Part shown: positions 8,398 through 16,459 of the stretch, in pieces
Layout of the letters: the number at the start of each line of letters is the position of its first letter
Numbering within the stretch: the stretch's first letter is position 1
NCBI RefSeq assembly: GCF_046299575.1
Contig: NZ_JBKBHX010000007.1
Span: 128,005-192,004 of the forward strand
Length of the DNA: 64,000 nt
Direction of reading: 5' to 3'
Source of the DNA: Thermaurantimonas sp046299575
GTDB lineage: Bacteria > Bacteroidota > Bacteroidia > Flavobacteriales > Schleiferiaceae
The notes under the pieces: generated by a model
Told to the model about the DNA's origin: nothing
Database searches by the model: none
Seen by the model: the letters and a program-made list of their open reading frames with translations, nothing else
Translations under genes and position numbers: made by a program

Positions 8398-9254
8398 ATT
8401 TAGCTGATTTTAAATCCAAGGCTTTACGCACTTTATCTGTACAATATGACCTTTCAGAAGCTGAAACATTGATTAGATATCTGTTAGAAGATTTTGCAGG
8501 GTTAAAAAAATGGAAGTGGAATGATGAAAATGTACAATTAAGCCGAGACCAAATCTTCAAACTCTTTGAGGTGCTGGACAGATTGGGCAAAGGCGAACCT
8601 TATCAATACATTTTAGGAAAGCAACTCTTTGCTGGTCACTGGTTTGAGGTAAATGGAGATGTGCTTATTCCACGTCCTGAGACAGAGGAGCTATTCCAAT
8701 TTTTGGTGGAGTGGTGTAAAGAAAGAGCATTCTCACCTTCAATTATCATAGATCATTGCACTGGAAGCGGATGTCTGGCAGTTTCACTGAAAAAAGTGTT
8801 TCCGGATGCCCGGGTGGTGGGTACTGATGTTTCAGAAAATGCACTTAAGGTAGCTAAAAAAAATGCTGAGGCTCTGAATGCGCCTGTGGAATTTTTACAG
8901 GTGGATTTGTTGAAACAAGATGCAGTAAAACTCTTGCCCGAAAGGGTTGACCTAATAGTCGCAAATCCTCCATATGTGTTGCCATCGGAAGCAGCTTCAA
9001 TGCATATGAACGTACTGAAGTATGAACCGCATTTAGCGCTGTTTGTACCTTCAGATGATCCTTTAGTATTCTATCGAAGGATATTAGAAGTATCTGTAAA
9101 TACACTCAATGAGGCTGGTTTGATGGCTTTTGAAATTAACCCTTTATACGACAATAAGTTAGTAGAAATATTTTCCAACTTTTACCACGTTAAAATTTTG
9201 AAAGACCTATCAGGTAAAAACAGATTTTTATTTGCAACCAAACGATTAGAATGA
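8394..9254 (+). CDS. prmC: Peptide chain release factor N5-glutamine methyltransferase
   Basis: PrmC methylates the GGQ glutamine of release factors RF1/RF2 using S-adenosylmethionine. The 286 aa contain the N-terminal helical domain (LLGKQLFAGHWFEV-type linker; IPRPETEEL at about 88), the SAM-binding loop IDHCTGSGCLAVSL and the catalytic NPPYV motif at about residue 191. The start is GTG at 8394, overlapping the mutB stop as GTGA; the next downstream Met would delete the N-terminal domain. It is the third gene of the mutA-mutB operon and overlaps the next start as ATGA. Confidence 0.94.
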   Translation: MNLADFKSKALRTLSVQYDLSEAETLIRYLLEDFAGLKKWKWNDENVQLSRDQIFKLFEVLDRLGKGEPYQYILGKQLFAGHWFEVNGDVLIPRPETEELFQFLVEWCKERAFSPSIIIDHCTGSGCLAVSLKKVFPDARVVGTDVSENALKVAKKNAEALNAPVEFLQVDLLKQDAVKLLPERVDLIVANPPYVLPSEAASMHMNVLKYEPHLALFVPSDDPLVFYRRILEVSVNTLNEAGLMAFEINPLYDNKLVEIFSNFYHVKILKDLSGKNRFLFATKRLE

Positions 9255-10738
9255 AATCCTTGTATCTACATAAATTCATATTATTAAGTTTTTTAGGTTT
9301 CGGTCAATCAGAAGTAAACAGTTATTTGAGTGATTGGAATAAGGCGGGATTGCTTAACCCTGAATTTAAATCTGCACACGTAATTCGATTATCACCTAAT
9401 GCCGATACTTCAGTGCCTGTAAACGAAAGTTTTGAGAGTGCCTTCAGGGCATTAGAAGGAAAGCCAGGAGTTATTTTATTAGCCGAAGGTAAATACTTGA
9501 TTACAAAAACATTACAGGTTCCTTCAAATACACTCATCAAAGGTATGGGCCCGGGAAAAACGGTGGTGTATATCAACAATGGAGGCAACGGACATGGCTT
9601 TAGCGTTGAAGGTGGAATGGAAAGTACTCGGTATGCTATTGATGCTCCCAAAAAAGGCGATCGCACAATTACTTTACAAGAACCCTTACCCGAATATGTG
9701 CGATGGATCCGATGGATTAGAGAAGATCAAGACTTGTGTCATGCCAATTGGTGCTATTCGATGACAGGACAATTCTTTCTTATCGAACGACGCAAGGGCA
9801 ACGTGATTTATTTACACGATGCCATTCGCGACAGTACACGCCCCACGGCCAAGCACGTAGTAGCTGTGATGCAACCGGCTGAAAATGTGTTCTTTGAAGA
9901 TTTTTCCATTATAAGGCTCGATCGCACAAGCAGTCAGTCGTCTAATTTTCACTTTAACTATGCCGTAAACTGTAGGGTTTCGGGGGTTGCAAGCTACTTT
10001 ACAAACTACGCCCATGTAGAGGCTCGCAATAGTGCCCATATCGAAGTATCAGGCTGCTATTTTACCCTATCGCATGGCTATGGAGGTGGAGGCAGGGGCT
10101 ATGGTACTATGATACACCTCGGATCGGTCAATTGTCTTGTGTGGGACAATACCTTCGATGTGCTGAGACATTCGATGATTACTCAAGCCGGAGCCAATGG
10201 CAATGTCTTCGCGTTTAATTATTCTCTGAATCCACGCCAAACAACTACCCTTTTTGGAATCGACATAGAAAATAGCCTGACCGGCGATATGGTGTTGCAT
10301 GGTAATTATACATATGCCAATCTCTTTGAAGGAAACCGTGCTGTTATGGCAATAGCTGACAACGCGCACGGATTTTCAGGGCCGAATAACGTTTTCTTCA
10401 AAAATCACATAGGTCGCAATGGTTTTTCAGTGATAGAACCGAATACCCATCGCATAGCCCTTATCAACAACAGAATTGACGGTCCAGTACTTTTCTTAAT
10501 GGGCCAGAATCACTTGGAAATCAACACAGTTACTCCATCTTCCATCCGGAGGCCTGTGGATTTTGGAATAAAAAACGTTACTACAGCACTGAAGCGAATG
10601 TCTCGAAGTTTTCAAAAGGAATACCTTGGTGCTACAACGCTGCACGGCATACTCCTTCCGGCAGAAGTACGCTATAAATCAACATCTAAAACTACGAGCG
10701 AGTATTCGTTTAAAATTCCCAGGCTACGGTTGCGATGA
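9251..10738 (+). CDS. Secreted right-handed parallel beta-helix protein
   Basis: The 495-aa product has a short hydrophobic N-terminus (residues 8-18) suggestive of export, then a pectate-lyase-like beta-helix. Regular short beta-coil turns such as GVILLAEGKYLITKTLQV, NTLIKGMGPGKTVVYI, VFFEDFSIIRL, IEVSGCYFTLSHGYGGGG and VWDNTFDVLRHSMIT are visible from about residue 55 to 420. This fold occurs in polysaccharide lyases and glycosidases, but I see no diagnostic catalytic set, so the substrate is unknown. It overlaps prmC by four bases, an unexpected companion for mutase and release-factor genes. The 3' end faces pdxJ with only 7 bases between the stop codons. Confidence 0.75.
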   Translation: MKSLYLHKFILLSFLGFGQSEVNSYLSDWNKAGLLNPEFKSAHVIRLSPNADTSVPVNESFESAFRALEGKPGVILLAEGKYLITKTLQVPSNTLIKGMGPGKTVVYINNGGNGHGFSVEGGMESTRYAIDAPKKGDRTITLQEPLPEYVRWIRWIREDQDLCHANWCYSMTGQFFLIERRKGNVIYLHDAIRDSTRPTAKHVVAVMQPAENVFFEDFSIIRLDRTSSQSSNFHFNYAVNCRVSGVASYFTNYAHVEARNSAHIEVSGCYFTLSHGYGGGGRGYGTMIHLGSVNCLVWDNTFDVLRHSMITQAGANGNVFAFNYSLNPRQTTTLFGIDIENSLTGDMVLHGNYTYANLFEGNRAVMAIADNAHGFSGPNNVFFKNHIGRNGFSVIEPNTHRIALINNRIDGPVLFLMGQNHLEINTVTPSSIRRPVDFGIKNVTTALKRMSRSFQKEYLGATTLHGILLPAEVRYKSTSKTTSEYSFKIPRLRLR

Positions 10739-10745
10739 GGTTGGA

Positions 10746-11495
10746 TTACCGACTTAATCCATTGCCTTCAGCAGCTAAGGCAATTTGGCGCAGGTACATC
10801 TGAATGGTGTTCTCAAGGCCATAATATAAGGCATCAGAAATAAGGGCGTGTCCTATGCTCACCTCAAGCAGGTAGGGCACTTCAGCTACGAAGTAGCGCA
10901 GATTTTCGAGATTTAAGTCGTGGCCTGCATTTACGCCCAGTCCGAGGCTTTGAGCGATTTCTGCGCACACGGCATAGGGCGCTACAGCATTTTCAGGATC
11001 ACGCAAAAATCCACGGGCATATTCCTCAGTGTAAAGTTCTATGCGGTCGGCACCCGCTTCAGCTGCCCCTTTAATGTCTTCTTCATTGGTTTCGACAAAG
11101 AGTGATACCCGCGCACCCGTTTTTTTTATGCGCTCAATTACTTGTTTTAAAAAATCTAAATGTGCATAGGTGTCCCAACCGGCGTTGGAGGTTAGCACAC
11201 CGGGAGGGTCGGGAACAAGTGTTACTTGGTGTGGCTTTACTTCTTCAATGAGAGACAAGAAACGCTCTGAGGGATAACCTTCAATATTGAATTCTGTAGT
11301 AATGATTGGGGCTATTTCGCGTACATCGCTGTAGCGAATGTGGCGCTCATCTGGCCGTGGATGAACGGTAATGCCTTGAGCACCAAAGCGCTGGCAGTCG
11401 ATAGCTGCCTGCAGAACATTTGGAATATTGCCACCTCTGGAATTTCGGAGGGTAGCTATTTTATTGATGTTTACACTGAGTTTTGTCTGAATCAT
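10746..11495 (-). CDS. pdxJ: Pyridoxine 5'-phosphate synthase
   Basis: PdxJ condenses 1-deoxyxylulose 5-phosphate with 3-amino-2-oxopropyl phosphate to make pyridoxine 5'-phosphate, the last ring-forming step of DXP-dependent vitamin B6 synthesis. The 249 aa show the family opening LSVNINKIATLRNSRGG, the active-site stretch ITVHPRPDERHIR (about residues 42-54), and GVNAGHDLNLENL near residue 197. Length is normal. It follows pyrD on the same strand with a four-base overlap. Three PLP-related genes (yggS, kynU, the ACC-deaminase homologue) lie farther upstream on this strand. Confidence 0.96.
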   Translation of the reverse strand: MIQTKLSVNINKIATLRNSRGGNIPNVLQAAIDCQRFGAQGITVHPRPDERHIRYSDVREIAPIITTEFNIEGYPSERFLSLIEEVKPHQVTLVPDPPGVLTSNAGWDTYAHLDFLKQVIERIKKTGARVSLFVETNEEDIKGAAEAGADRIELYTEEYARGFLRDPENAVAPYAVCAEIAQSLGLGVNAGHDLNLENLRYFVAEVPYLLEVSIGHALISDALYYGLENTIQMYLRQIALAAEGNGLSR

Positions 11496-12520
11496 TTTTT
11501 ACTGAGATTTTTTACAATTTGTTGAACCATACGTGGACCTTCGTACACAAATCCGGTATATACCTGTACGAGCCGCGCACCGGAGTCGAATTTCCGCTGT
11601 ACATCGTCGGCCGTAAAAATGCCTCCGACACCAATCAGAAGGGTATCAGTGGAGATCCTTTTTGCTATTTTGACCAAAACTTCATCTGAGGCTTTTTGTA
11701 TGGGTAGGCCCGAAAGACCTCCAGAGCCTATTGAGTTAACTTGACTTTTCGGAGTTTTAAGCCCATCTCTCGAAATGGTGGTGTTAGTGGCTACGATGCC
11801 ATCGAGTCCTGTATTAGCGCATACTTCTGCTATATCATCGATTTGCTCGTCAGTGAGGTCCGGGGCAATTTTTAAAAGGACGGGTTTATAGATGGCAGAT
11901 TGAAGGGGATGCTTTCGCAGGTGTGTGATGATTTCTTCCAGCGGCTTTTTGTCTTGAAGGGCGCGAAGGCCGGGAGTGTTGGGCGAACTGACGTTTACAG
12001 TGAAGTAATCCACATGTTCGTGTAAAACTTCAAAGCAGGTGACGTAGTCGCGCAATGCTTCATCGTTGGGAGTGATTTTGTTTTTGCCGATATTGCCTCC
12101 GATGATGAGATTTTTTGGCTTTTCTTTTTTTAGTCTGGCTGCAAGTGCATGTACGCCTTCGTTGTTAAAGCCCATGCGATTGATGAGGGCTCTGTCTGCC
12201 GGCAGACGGAATAGTCTTGGTCTTTCATTGCCGGGCTGTGGCAGGGGGGTTACGGTGCCGACTTCTATAAATGAGAATCCAAGAGCCGACAGGGGTGCCA
12301 GATATTTACCATCTTTGTCAAATCCGGCTGCCAGGCCTATGGGATGGCGAAAGTGAAGTCCTTTCCAGTCGAATGGTTTGTAATCAGGGGTATAAAAAGT
12401 TTTTCTGAGCAGTAATTCGCCGAAAGGTATGCTGTACAGAGCGCTAAGGGCTGACATAGTGAGATGGTGGGCTTTTTCGGGCTCGAGGGTGAATAGCAAC
12501 CGGCGAACTGCTGAATACAT
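11492..12520 (-). CDS. pyrD: Dihydroorotate dehydrogenase, class 2 (quinone-dependent)
   Basis: This membrane-associated flavoenzyme oxidises dihydroorotate to orotate in pyrimidine synthesis, passing electrons to quinone. Class 2 is indicated by the N-terminal helical region (LFTLEPEKAHHLTMSAL) preceding the FMN barrel and by the catalytic serine segment VNVSSPNTPGLRALQ. GLAAGFDKDGKYLAPL and the C-terminal GVGGIFTADDVQRKF/VQVYTGFVYEGP are also typical. I choose the ATG at 12520 (MYSAVRRLLF), matching usual PyrD N-termini (342 aa); an in-frame ATG at 12571 would add 17 unlikely residues. It is cotranscribed with pdxJ. Confidence 0.95.
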   Translation of the reverse strand: MYSAVRRLLFTLEPEKAHHLTMSALSALYSIPFGELLLRKTFYTPDYKPFDWKGLHFRHPIGLAAGFDKDGKYLAPLSALGFSFIEVGTVTPLPQPGNERPRLFRLPADRALINRMGFNNEGVHALAARLKKEKPKNLIIGGNIGKNKITPNDEALRDYVTCFEVLHEHVDYFTVNVSSPNTPGLRALQDKKPLEEIITHLRKHPLQSAIYKPVLLKIAPDLTDEQIDDIAEVCANTGLDGIVATNTTISRDGLKTPKSQVNSIGSGGLSGLPIQKASDEVLVKIAKRISTDTLLIGVGGIFTADDVQRKFDSGARLVQVYTGFVYEGPRMVQQIVKNLSKK

Positions 12521-12957
12521 GAGTGAAATGATGTGTAGATATTTATAAAAAAAATGGGTTGCAAATATCACAAAGCAGGACAGAACTTCAACGTGTGAGG
12601 TTTGCTCTGGGAAGAAGGGGTGGAGACAACCAAATCGAGAGTGAGGATTAGATGGTAATGTGATCTTATAAGATGCTGTGTTTAATAAATTAAGGCTAGG
12701 TATTTAAGGGAGGGGTATTGACGAATGGAAAAAGTTAAAGGGAATTAGGTGGATGTTGGATTGGATGGAGGTGGTAAGGTGCTGTTTCTGATTGAATTGT
12801 GCAGTGATGGTGAAAGGATTAGCATTGGATTGTGTCCGTTGATTTCATAAGGGTTTGGGCAAGTGTTGCAGGAATTGCATTCATTTGTGTGGGGTGTGAT
12901 ATATGGCCGGAGTGGGAATTGGGAGTGGCGGATCGGGCAACAGTATAAACGCGTGAG
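12521..12957. other. Intergenic region without recognised gene
   Basis: I see no plausible coding frame, tRNA or exact TAnnTTTG element here. The region is upstream of pyrD and grades into the GC-rich hairpin element that follows. It probably contains the pyrD promoter, which I cannot place. Confidence 0.6.
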
Positions 12958-13086
12958 GTGCCCGGCGGGCGCGCGGCAGCGCGGTGCTATGGCAGCATTG
13001 CAAGCTGCCATAGCACGGAAGCGAAGCGTACCCCAGAGGGGACCGACCCCTGACGAAGGCGCCAAAGGCGCCTTGTCAGGGGGCAC
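12958..13086. repeat. GC-rich palindromic element with two strong hairpins
   Basis: A sharply GC-rich block sits in AT-rich intergenic DNA. Hairpin 1 is perfect: arms 12984-12996 (GTGCTATGGCAGC) and 13004-13016, with a 7-base loop. Hairpin 2 has arms 13047-13063 and 13067-13082: CCCCTGAC and AAGGCGCC pair with GGCGCCTT and GTCAGGGG, with one bulged G and an AAA loop. GTGCCC at the left edge (12958) and GGGCAC at the right edge (13081) form a 6-base terminal inverted repeat. It starts about 24 bases beyond the yggS stop, so it could terminate that transcript, be an interspersed mobile repeat, or encode a structured RNA. Confidence 0.7.
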
Positions 13087-13109
13087 GCCCAAAAAATTAA
13101 AAAATAATA

Positions 13110-13769
13110 TTAACGACTCCCGAAGATGGCGCTGCCCACGCGAATCATGGTGCTGCCACAGCGGAGAGCTATGGGATAATCGCCACTCATGCCCATGGAT
13201 AGAGTGTCAAGTTGTGTGTCGGGATAGGTGGTGCGGAGTTGGTCGAACAGATTTTTGAGGTGCAGAAATTCGGATTCAATTTTTTGAGTTTGATTGGTAT
13301 TGGTGGCCATACCCATCAGACCGCGTAGGCGGACGTTTGGGAAATGACCCTGGTAGATTTTTTGAGCTAGGTGAAGACATTCGGTGTCATTGAGGCCGAA
13401 TTTGGTTTCTTCGTCGGCGATAAAGACCTGAAGGAGTATGTCGATGGTGCGGTTTGCTTTGAGGGCTTGTTTCTGGATTTCGGTGAGGAGCTTTTCGCTA
13501 TCGACGCTGTGTATCAGGTGAATAAAAGGTGCGATGTACTTGACTTTGTTCGTCTGAAGGTGGCCGATCATGTGCCAGCGGATGTCTTTGGGGAGTTTTT
13601 CAGCTTTTTCGACGAGTTCTTGAACGCGGTTTTCGCCGAAGTCGCGATGGCCGGCGTAATAGGCTTCGAGTATTTGCTCCGGCGATTTGAATTTTGATAC
13701 TGCCACAAGGGTGACGAACGGGCCTATTTCAGAGCGAATCCGTGCGATGTTATCGGCTACAGAGCTCAT
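13110..13769 (-). CDS. YggS/PLPBP family PLP homeostasis protein
   Basis: The 219-aa protein belongs to the single-domain PLP-binding barrel family that buffers pyridoxal phosphate and has no known catalytic turnover. The PLP lysine lies in TLVAVSKFKSPEQI (about residue 26), followed by FGENRVQEL, WHMIGHLQTNKVKYI, and the C-terminal LSMGMSGDYPIALRCGSTMIRVGSAIFG. Length is normal. Its start overlaps the kmo stop by four bases, so it is the last gene of a kynU-kmo-yggS operon. Coupling to a PLP enzyme (kynureninase) is consistent with PLP supply. Confidence 0.94.
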   Translation of the reverse strand: MSSVADNIARIRSEIGPFVTLVAVSKFKSPEQILEAYYAGHRDFGENRVQELVEKAEKLPKDIRWHMIGHLQTNKVKYIAPFIHLIHSVDSEKLLTEIQKQALKANRTIDILLQVFIADEETKFGLNDTECLHLAQKIYQGHFPNVRLRGLMGMATNTNQTQKIESEFLHLKNLFDQLRTTYPDTQLDTLSMGMSGDYPIALRCGSTMIRVGSAIFGSR

Positions 13770-15118
13770 ACTGGTTGTATTTCGCGGAGTTTAGCGATAA
13801 TGGCTGATTCTACTTCGGGGCTGTCCCAATTGGTTTCGATGTCAGGACGGCTCATGATATCGGCCATAATTTGGTCGTGGATTTTACCGAGGGCGAGGGC
13901 TTCAGAATAGCGCATGTGGCTGAAGGTAACCATTGAGTAAAGGGGTGTCCAGAGGTCGGGATACTTCTGCTGAATGCGGGCTTCGATTTTTTTCTGAAGC
14001 AGAAATTTTGGGTCGGCTGTAAGGTCGCGCATTTCGATGAAATTTCGAAGTGCGAGCTCGGCAATGGCATCGCCGTCGGGCTTTCGCAGTTGCTGGTATT
14101 GCTGCAGGGCTGAGGTCCAGTCATCGGTGGTGTCGAGGAGCTGGAATAGTACGTCTACATCTTCGAAGCCGCAGTTCATTCCCTGGCCGTAGAAGGGGAC
14201 GATGGCGTGTGCTGCATCGCCTATGAGTGCAGTTTGATTGCGCACCCACGGATAGCATCGGATGATGCATAGGGATGAGACAGGATTCTGCAGCCACTGT
14301 TGGTCGAAGTCAGGCATGAGATCCAATGCATCGGGGAAGGTATGTCGGAAGAATTCTCTGGCTTTTTTAACGGTGTCGAGAGCTGAGAAGGAATTTTGGC
14401 CTTCGAAGGGGAGAAAGAGTGTAACTGTGAAAGTACCGTCGATATTCGGAAGGGCAATGAGCATAAACTCATGGCGTGGCCAGATGTGGAGTGCGTTGTT
14501 TTCTAGCAGGAAGGTGCCGCCCTTACCGGCAGGTATGGTGAGCTCTTTATAACCGTGCGAGATGTACTGCTGCTGGTAGTCGAACCGGTCGGTCTTCATC
14601 ATTTCACCGCGGATGGCTGAGAAAGCCCCGTCGGCCCCGAAGATGTAATCGGCCTTGACTACGACTTCGTCGCCGGCTTCTTCGATAAATTTTACCTCGT
14701 TAGTAAGGAAGTCCACATCCACACACTTGTGGTTAAAGAACAGCTCTACATTTTCATAGGCGTCGGCAGCGTTGAGGAGCAGGATGTTAAGACCACCACG
14801 CGAAACGGAATAAATGGCCTGACCCGGCTGTCCGTAGGGCTGGCGAACATAACTGCCGTCTGGCTGATGCAGGCCTCTGTGATACATAGGCAGGGCTATT
14901 TGACGCACTTTTTCTTCGAGACCCACTCCACGGAGGGCCTTCCAGCCACGGTCGCTAAGGGCAAGATTTATGGAACGACCCGCGTAAATATTGGTTTTAC
15001 GTGCATCCGGGCGTCGTTCGAAGAGGCGGACACGATGACCTCTTTCGGCAAAATACACTGCTAAGAGTGAACCTACAAGCCCTCCACCAGCAATGACAAT
15101 ACTTTTTTTAGCATTCAT
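13766..15118 (-). CDS. kmo: Kynurenine 3-monooxygenase
   Basis: This FAD- and NADPH-dependent hydroxylase converts L-kynurenine to 3-hydroxykynurenine in tryptophan catabolism or de novo NAD synthesis from tryptophan. The 450 aa show the N-terminal dinucleotide fold IAGGGLVGSLLAVYFAERGH, YAGRSINLALSDRGWKAL (conserved in KMO), FGADGAFSAIR, and the second FAD motif GDAAHAIVPFYGQGMNCGFED. Length fits the bacterial and eukaryotic enzymes without the C-terminal membrane anchor. Four-base overlaps with kynU upstream and yggS downstream indicate one operon. Confidence 0.96.
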   Translation of the reverse strand: MNAKKSIVIAGGGLVGSLLAVYFAERGHRVRLFERRPDARKTNIYAGRSINLALSDRGWKALRGVGLEEKVRQIALPMYHRGLHQPDGSYVRQPYGQPGQAIYSVSRGGLNILLLNAADAYENVELFFNHKCVDVDFLTNEVKFIEEAGDEVVVKADYIFGADGAFSAIRGEMMKTDRFDYQQQYISHGYKELTIPAGKGGTFLLENNALHIWPRHEFMLIALPNIDGTFTVTLFLPFEGQNSFSALDTVKKAREFFRHTFPDALDLMPDFDQQWLQNPVSSLCIIRCYPWVRNQTALIGDAAHAIVPFYGQGMNCGFEDVDVLFQLLDTTDDWTSALQQYQQLRKPDGDAIAELALRNFIEMRDLTADPKFLLQKKIEARIQQKYPDLWTPLYSMVTFSHMRYSEALALGKIHDQIMADIMSRPDIETNWDSPEVESAIIAKLREIQPV

Positions 15119-16383
15119 TTTTTATGGATTAAAATTCCTTTCTCTATGATTTCCAAAGTTCTAAAAACATCTTCAAAACAATTGTACAACGGTACAGGAG
15201 CCATACGGATCACGTCGGGGTAGCGCCAGTCAACGACGACCCCGTGCAGAGTAAGATGATCAAACATTGGTCTGCCATAGCCATGGAATACCACACTTAG
15301 TTGGCAGCCAGATTTTTCATTTTCAAAAGGGGTAAGAATGCTGATATCAGCATTATAAGTTTCATTGATTTCACGTAAACCATTGGCTAACAATGTTGTG
15401 AGTGCTCGACTTTTGTTTCGAAGAGCTTCCCAACCGGCCTGCTGAAACAGTGGCAAAGAGGCCAGCAGGGGTGTCATAGACAAAATGGGAGGATTTGACA
15501 GCTGCCATGCTTCCGCCGTATTTATTGGCTCAAAGTCATGCGGCATTTCAAATCTTGTGGATTTTGAATGTCCCCACCAACCCTCAAACCTTGGAAGCAC
15601 CTTGCCGTGATGCCGCTCGTGAACGAAAATACCGGCCACAGCTCCCGGGCCGCCGTTCAGATACTTATAGCTGCACCAGGCAGCAAAGTCCACACCCCAG
15701 TCGTGCAGTTTGAGGGGAATATTACCCACTGCGTGTGCCAGATCCCAGCCTACCACAATGCCCCGCTCACGGGCAAATTGGGTGATATTCTCCATATCAA
15801 ACACTTGACCAGTGTAATAATTTACACCACCCATCATCAGCAGGGCTGTTTCGTCAGCATGTTCGTCAATGAAGCCGAGCAAAGTTGTTTCGGATATAAT
15901 TCCGTTTGAATCCGTGGGAATTTCAACCACTGCTTCGGGATAACCATGAAAGCGCGCCTGGCTCTGAAGTGCGTAGTAATCGCTGGGGAAGGCTTTTGTT
16001 TCACACAATATTTTGTACCGCCACTTTGTAGGACGATAAAAGGAAACCATCAGAAAGTGAAGATTGGCCGTCAGCGTATTCATTGCCACGACTTCGGCAG
16101 GCAGTGCGCCAGCGATATAAGCCAGGTGGTCGGTAAGCAGCTCGTGATAGGGCATCCAGGGACGTCGCGCGTGTGTATGACCATCTACGCCAAGAGTAGC
16201 CCAGTCGTCGAGCTCCTCGAGCAGAAGGTCACGCACAGTCTTCGGCTGAAGGCCGAGGGAATTGCCCGTGAGATATATTTTTTGGGCTCCTTCTTTGGTA
16301 GTGGGTATGTGAAATTTTGAGCGAAAGTCTTTTAAAACATCAGCCTCATCGGCCTTGCGATAGTCAAATGATTTCCAGTGCAT
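15115..16383 (-). CDS. kynU: Kynureninase
   Basis: Kynureninase is a PLP enzyme that cleaves kynurenine or 3-hydroxykynurenine to (3-hydroxy)anthranilate and alanine. The sequence shows FHIPTTKEGAQKIYLTGNSLGL near the N-terminus, WDLAHAVGNIPLKLHDWGVD, and the PLP lysine in CSYKYLNGGPGAVAG. I place the start at the ATG at 16383 (MHWKSFDYRK, 422 aa, normal length). An upstream ATG at 16497 would add 38 hydrophobic residues and overlap the neighbouring gene. A perfect TACCTTTG -7 motif at 16396-16389 lies just upstream of the chosen ATG and supports it. First gene of the kynU-kmo-yggS operon. Confidence 0.95.
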   Translation of the reverse strand: MHWKSFDYRKADEADVLKDFRSKFHIPTTKEGAQKIYLTGNSLGLQPKTVRDLLLEELDDWATLGVDGHTHARRPWMPYHELLTDHLAYIAGALPAEVVAMNTLTANLHFLMVSFYRPTKWRYKILCETKAFPSDYYALQSQARFHGYPEAVVEIPTDSNGIISETTLLGFIDEHADETALLMMGGVNYYTGQVFDMENITQFARERGIVVGWDLAHAVGNIPLKLHDWGVDFAAWCSYKYLNGGPGAVAGIFVHERHHGKVLPRFEGWWGHSKSTRFEMPHDFEPINTAEAWQLSNPPILSMTPLLASLPLFQQAGWEALRNKSRALTTLLANGLREINETYNADISILTPFENEKSGCQLSVVFHGYGRPMFDHLTLHGVVVDWRYPDVIRMAPVPLYNCFEDVFRTLEIIEKGILIHKK

Positions 16384-16388
16384 GAGGG

Positions 16389-16396
16389 CAAAGGTA
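16389..16396 (-). promoter_or_regulatory. Predicted -7 promoter element of kynU
   Basis: TACCTTTG matches the Bacteroidota -7 consensus TAnnTTTG exactly. Its last base is 6 positions before the first base of the kynU ATG, so a start point about 4 bases on would leave a leader of roughly two bases. No clear TTG is seen at the expected -33 distance. Confidence 0.55.
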
Positions 16397-16459
16397 TAGG
16401 GCCGGCTATCATTTAAAATACGATTAAGGGCAATTAAAACTAAAAAAAAGCAAAGGAGA

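Noticed and set aside
12863..13258. 131-codon plus-strand frame over the GC-rich hairpin element
   Set aside because: It runs through the hairpins and the antisense of yggS. Its sequence is Arg/Gly/Ala-rich low complexity, as expected from GC-rich palindromic DNA.
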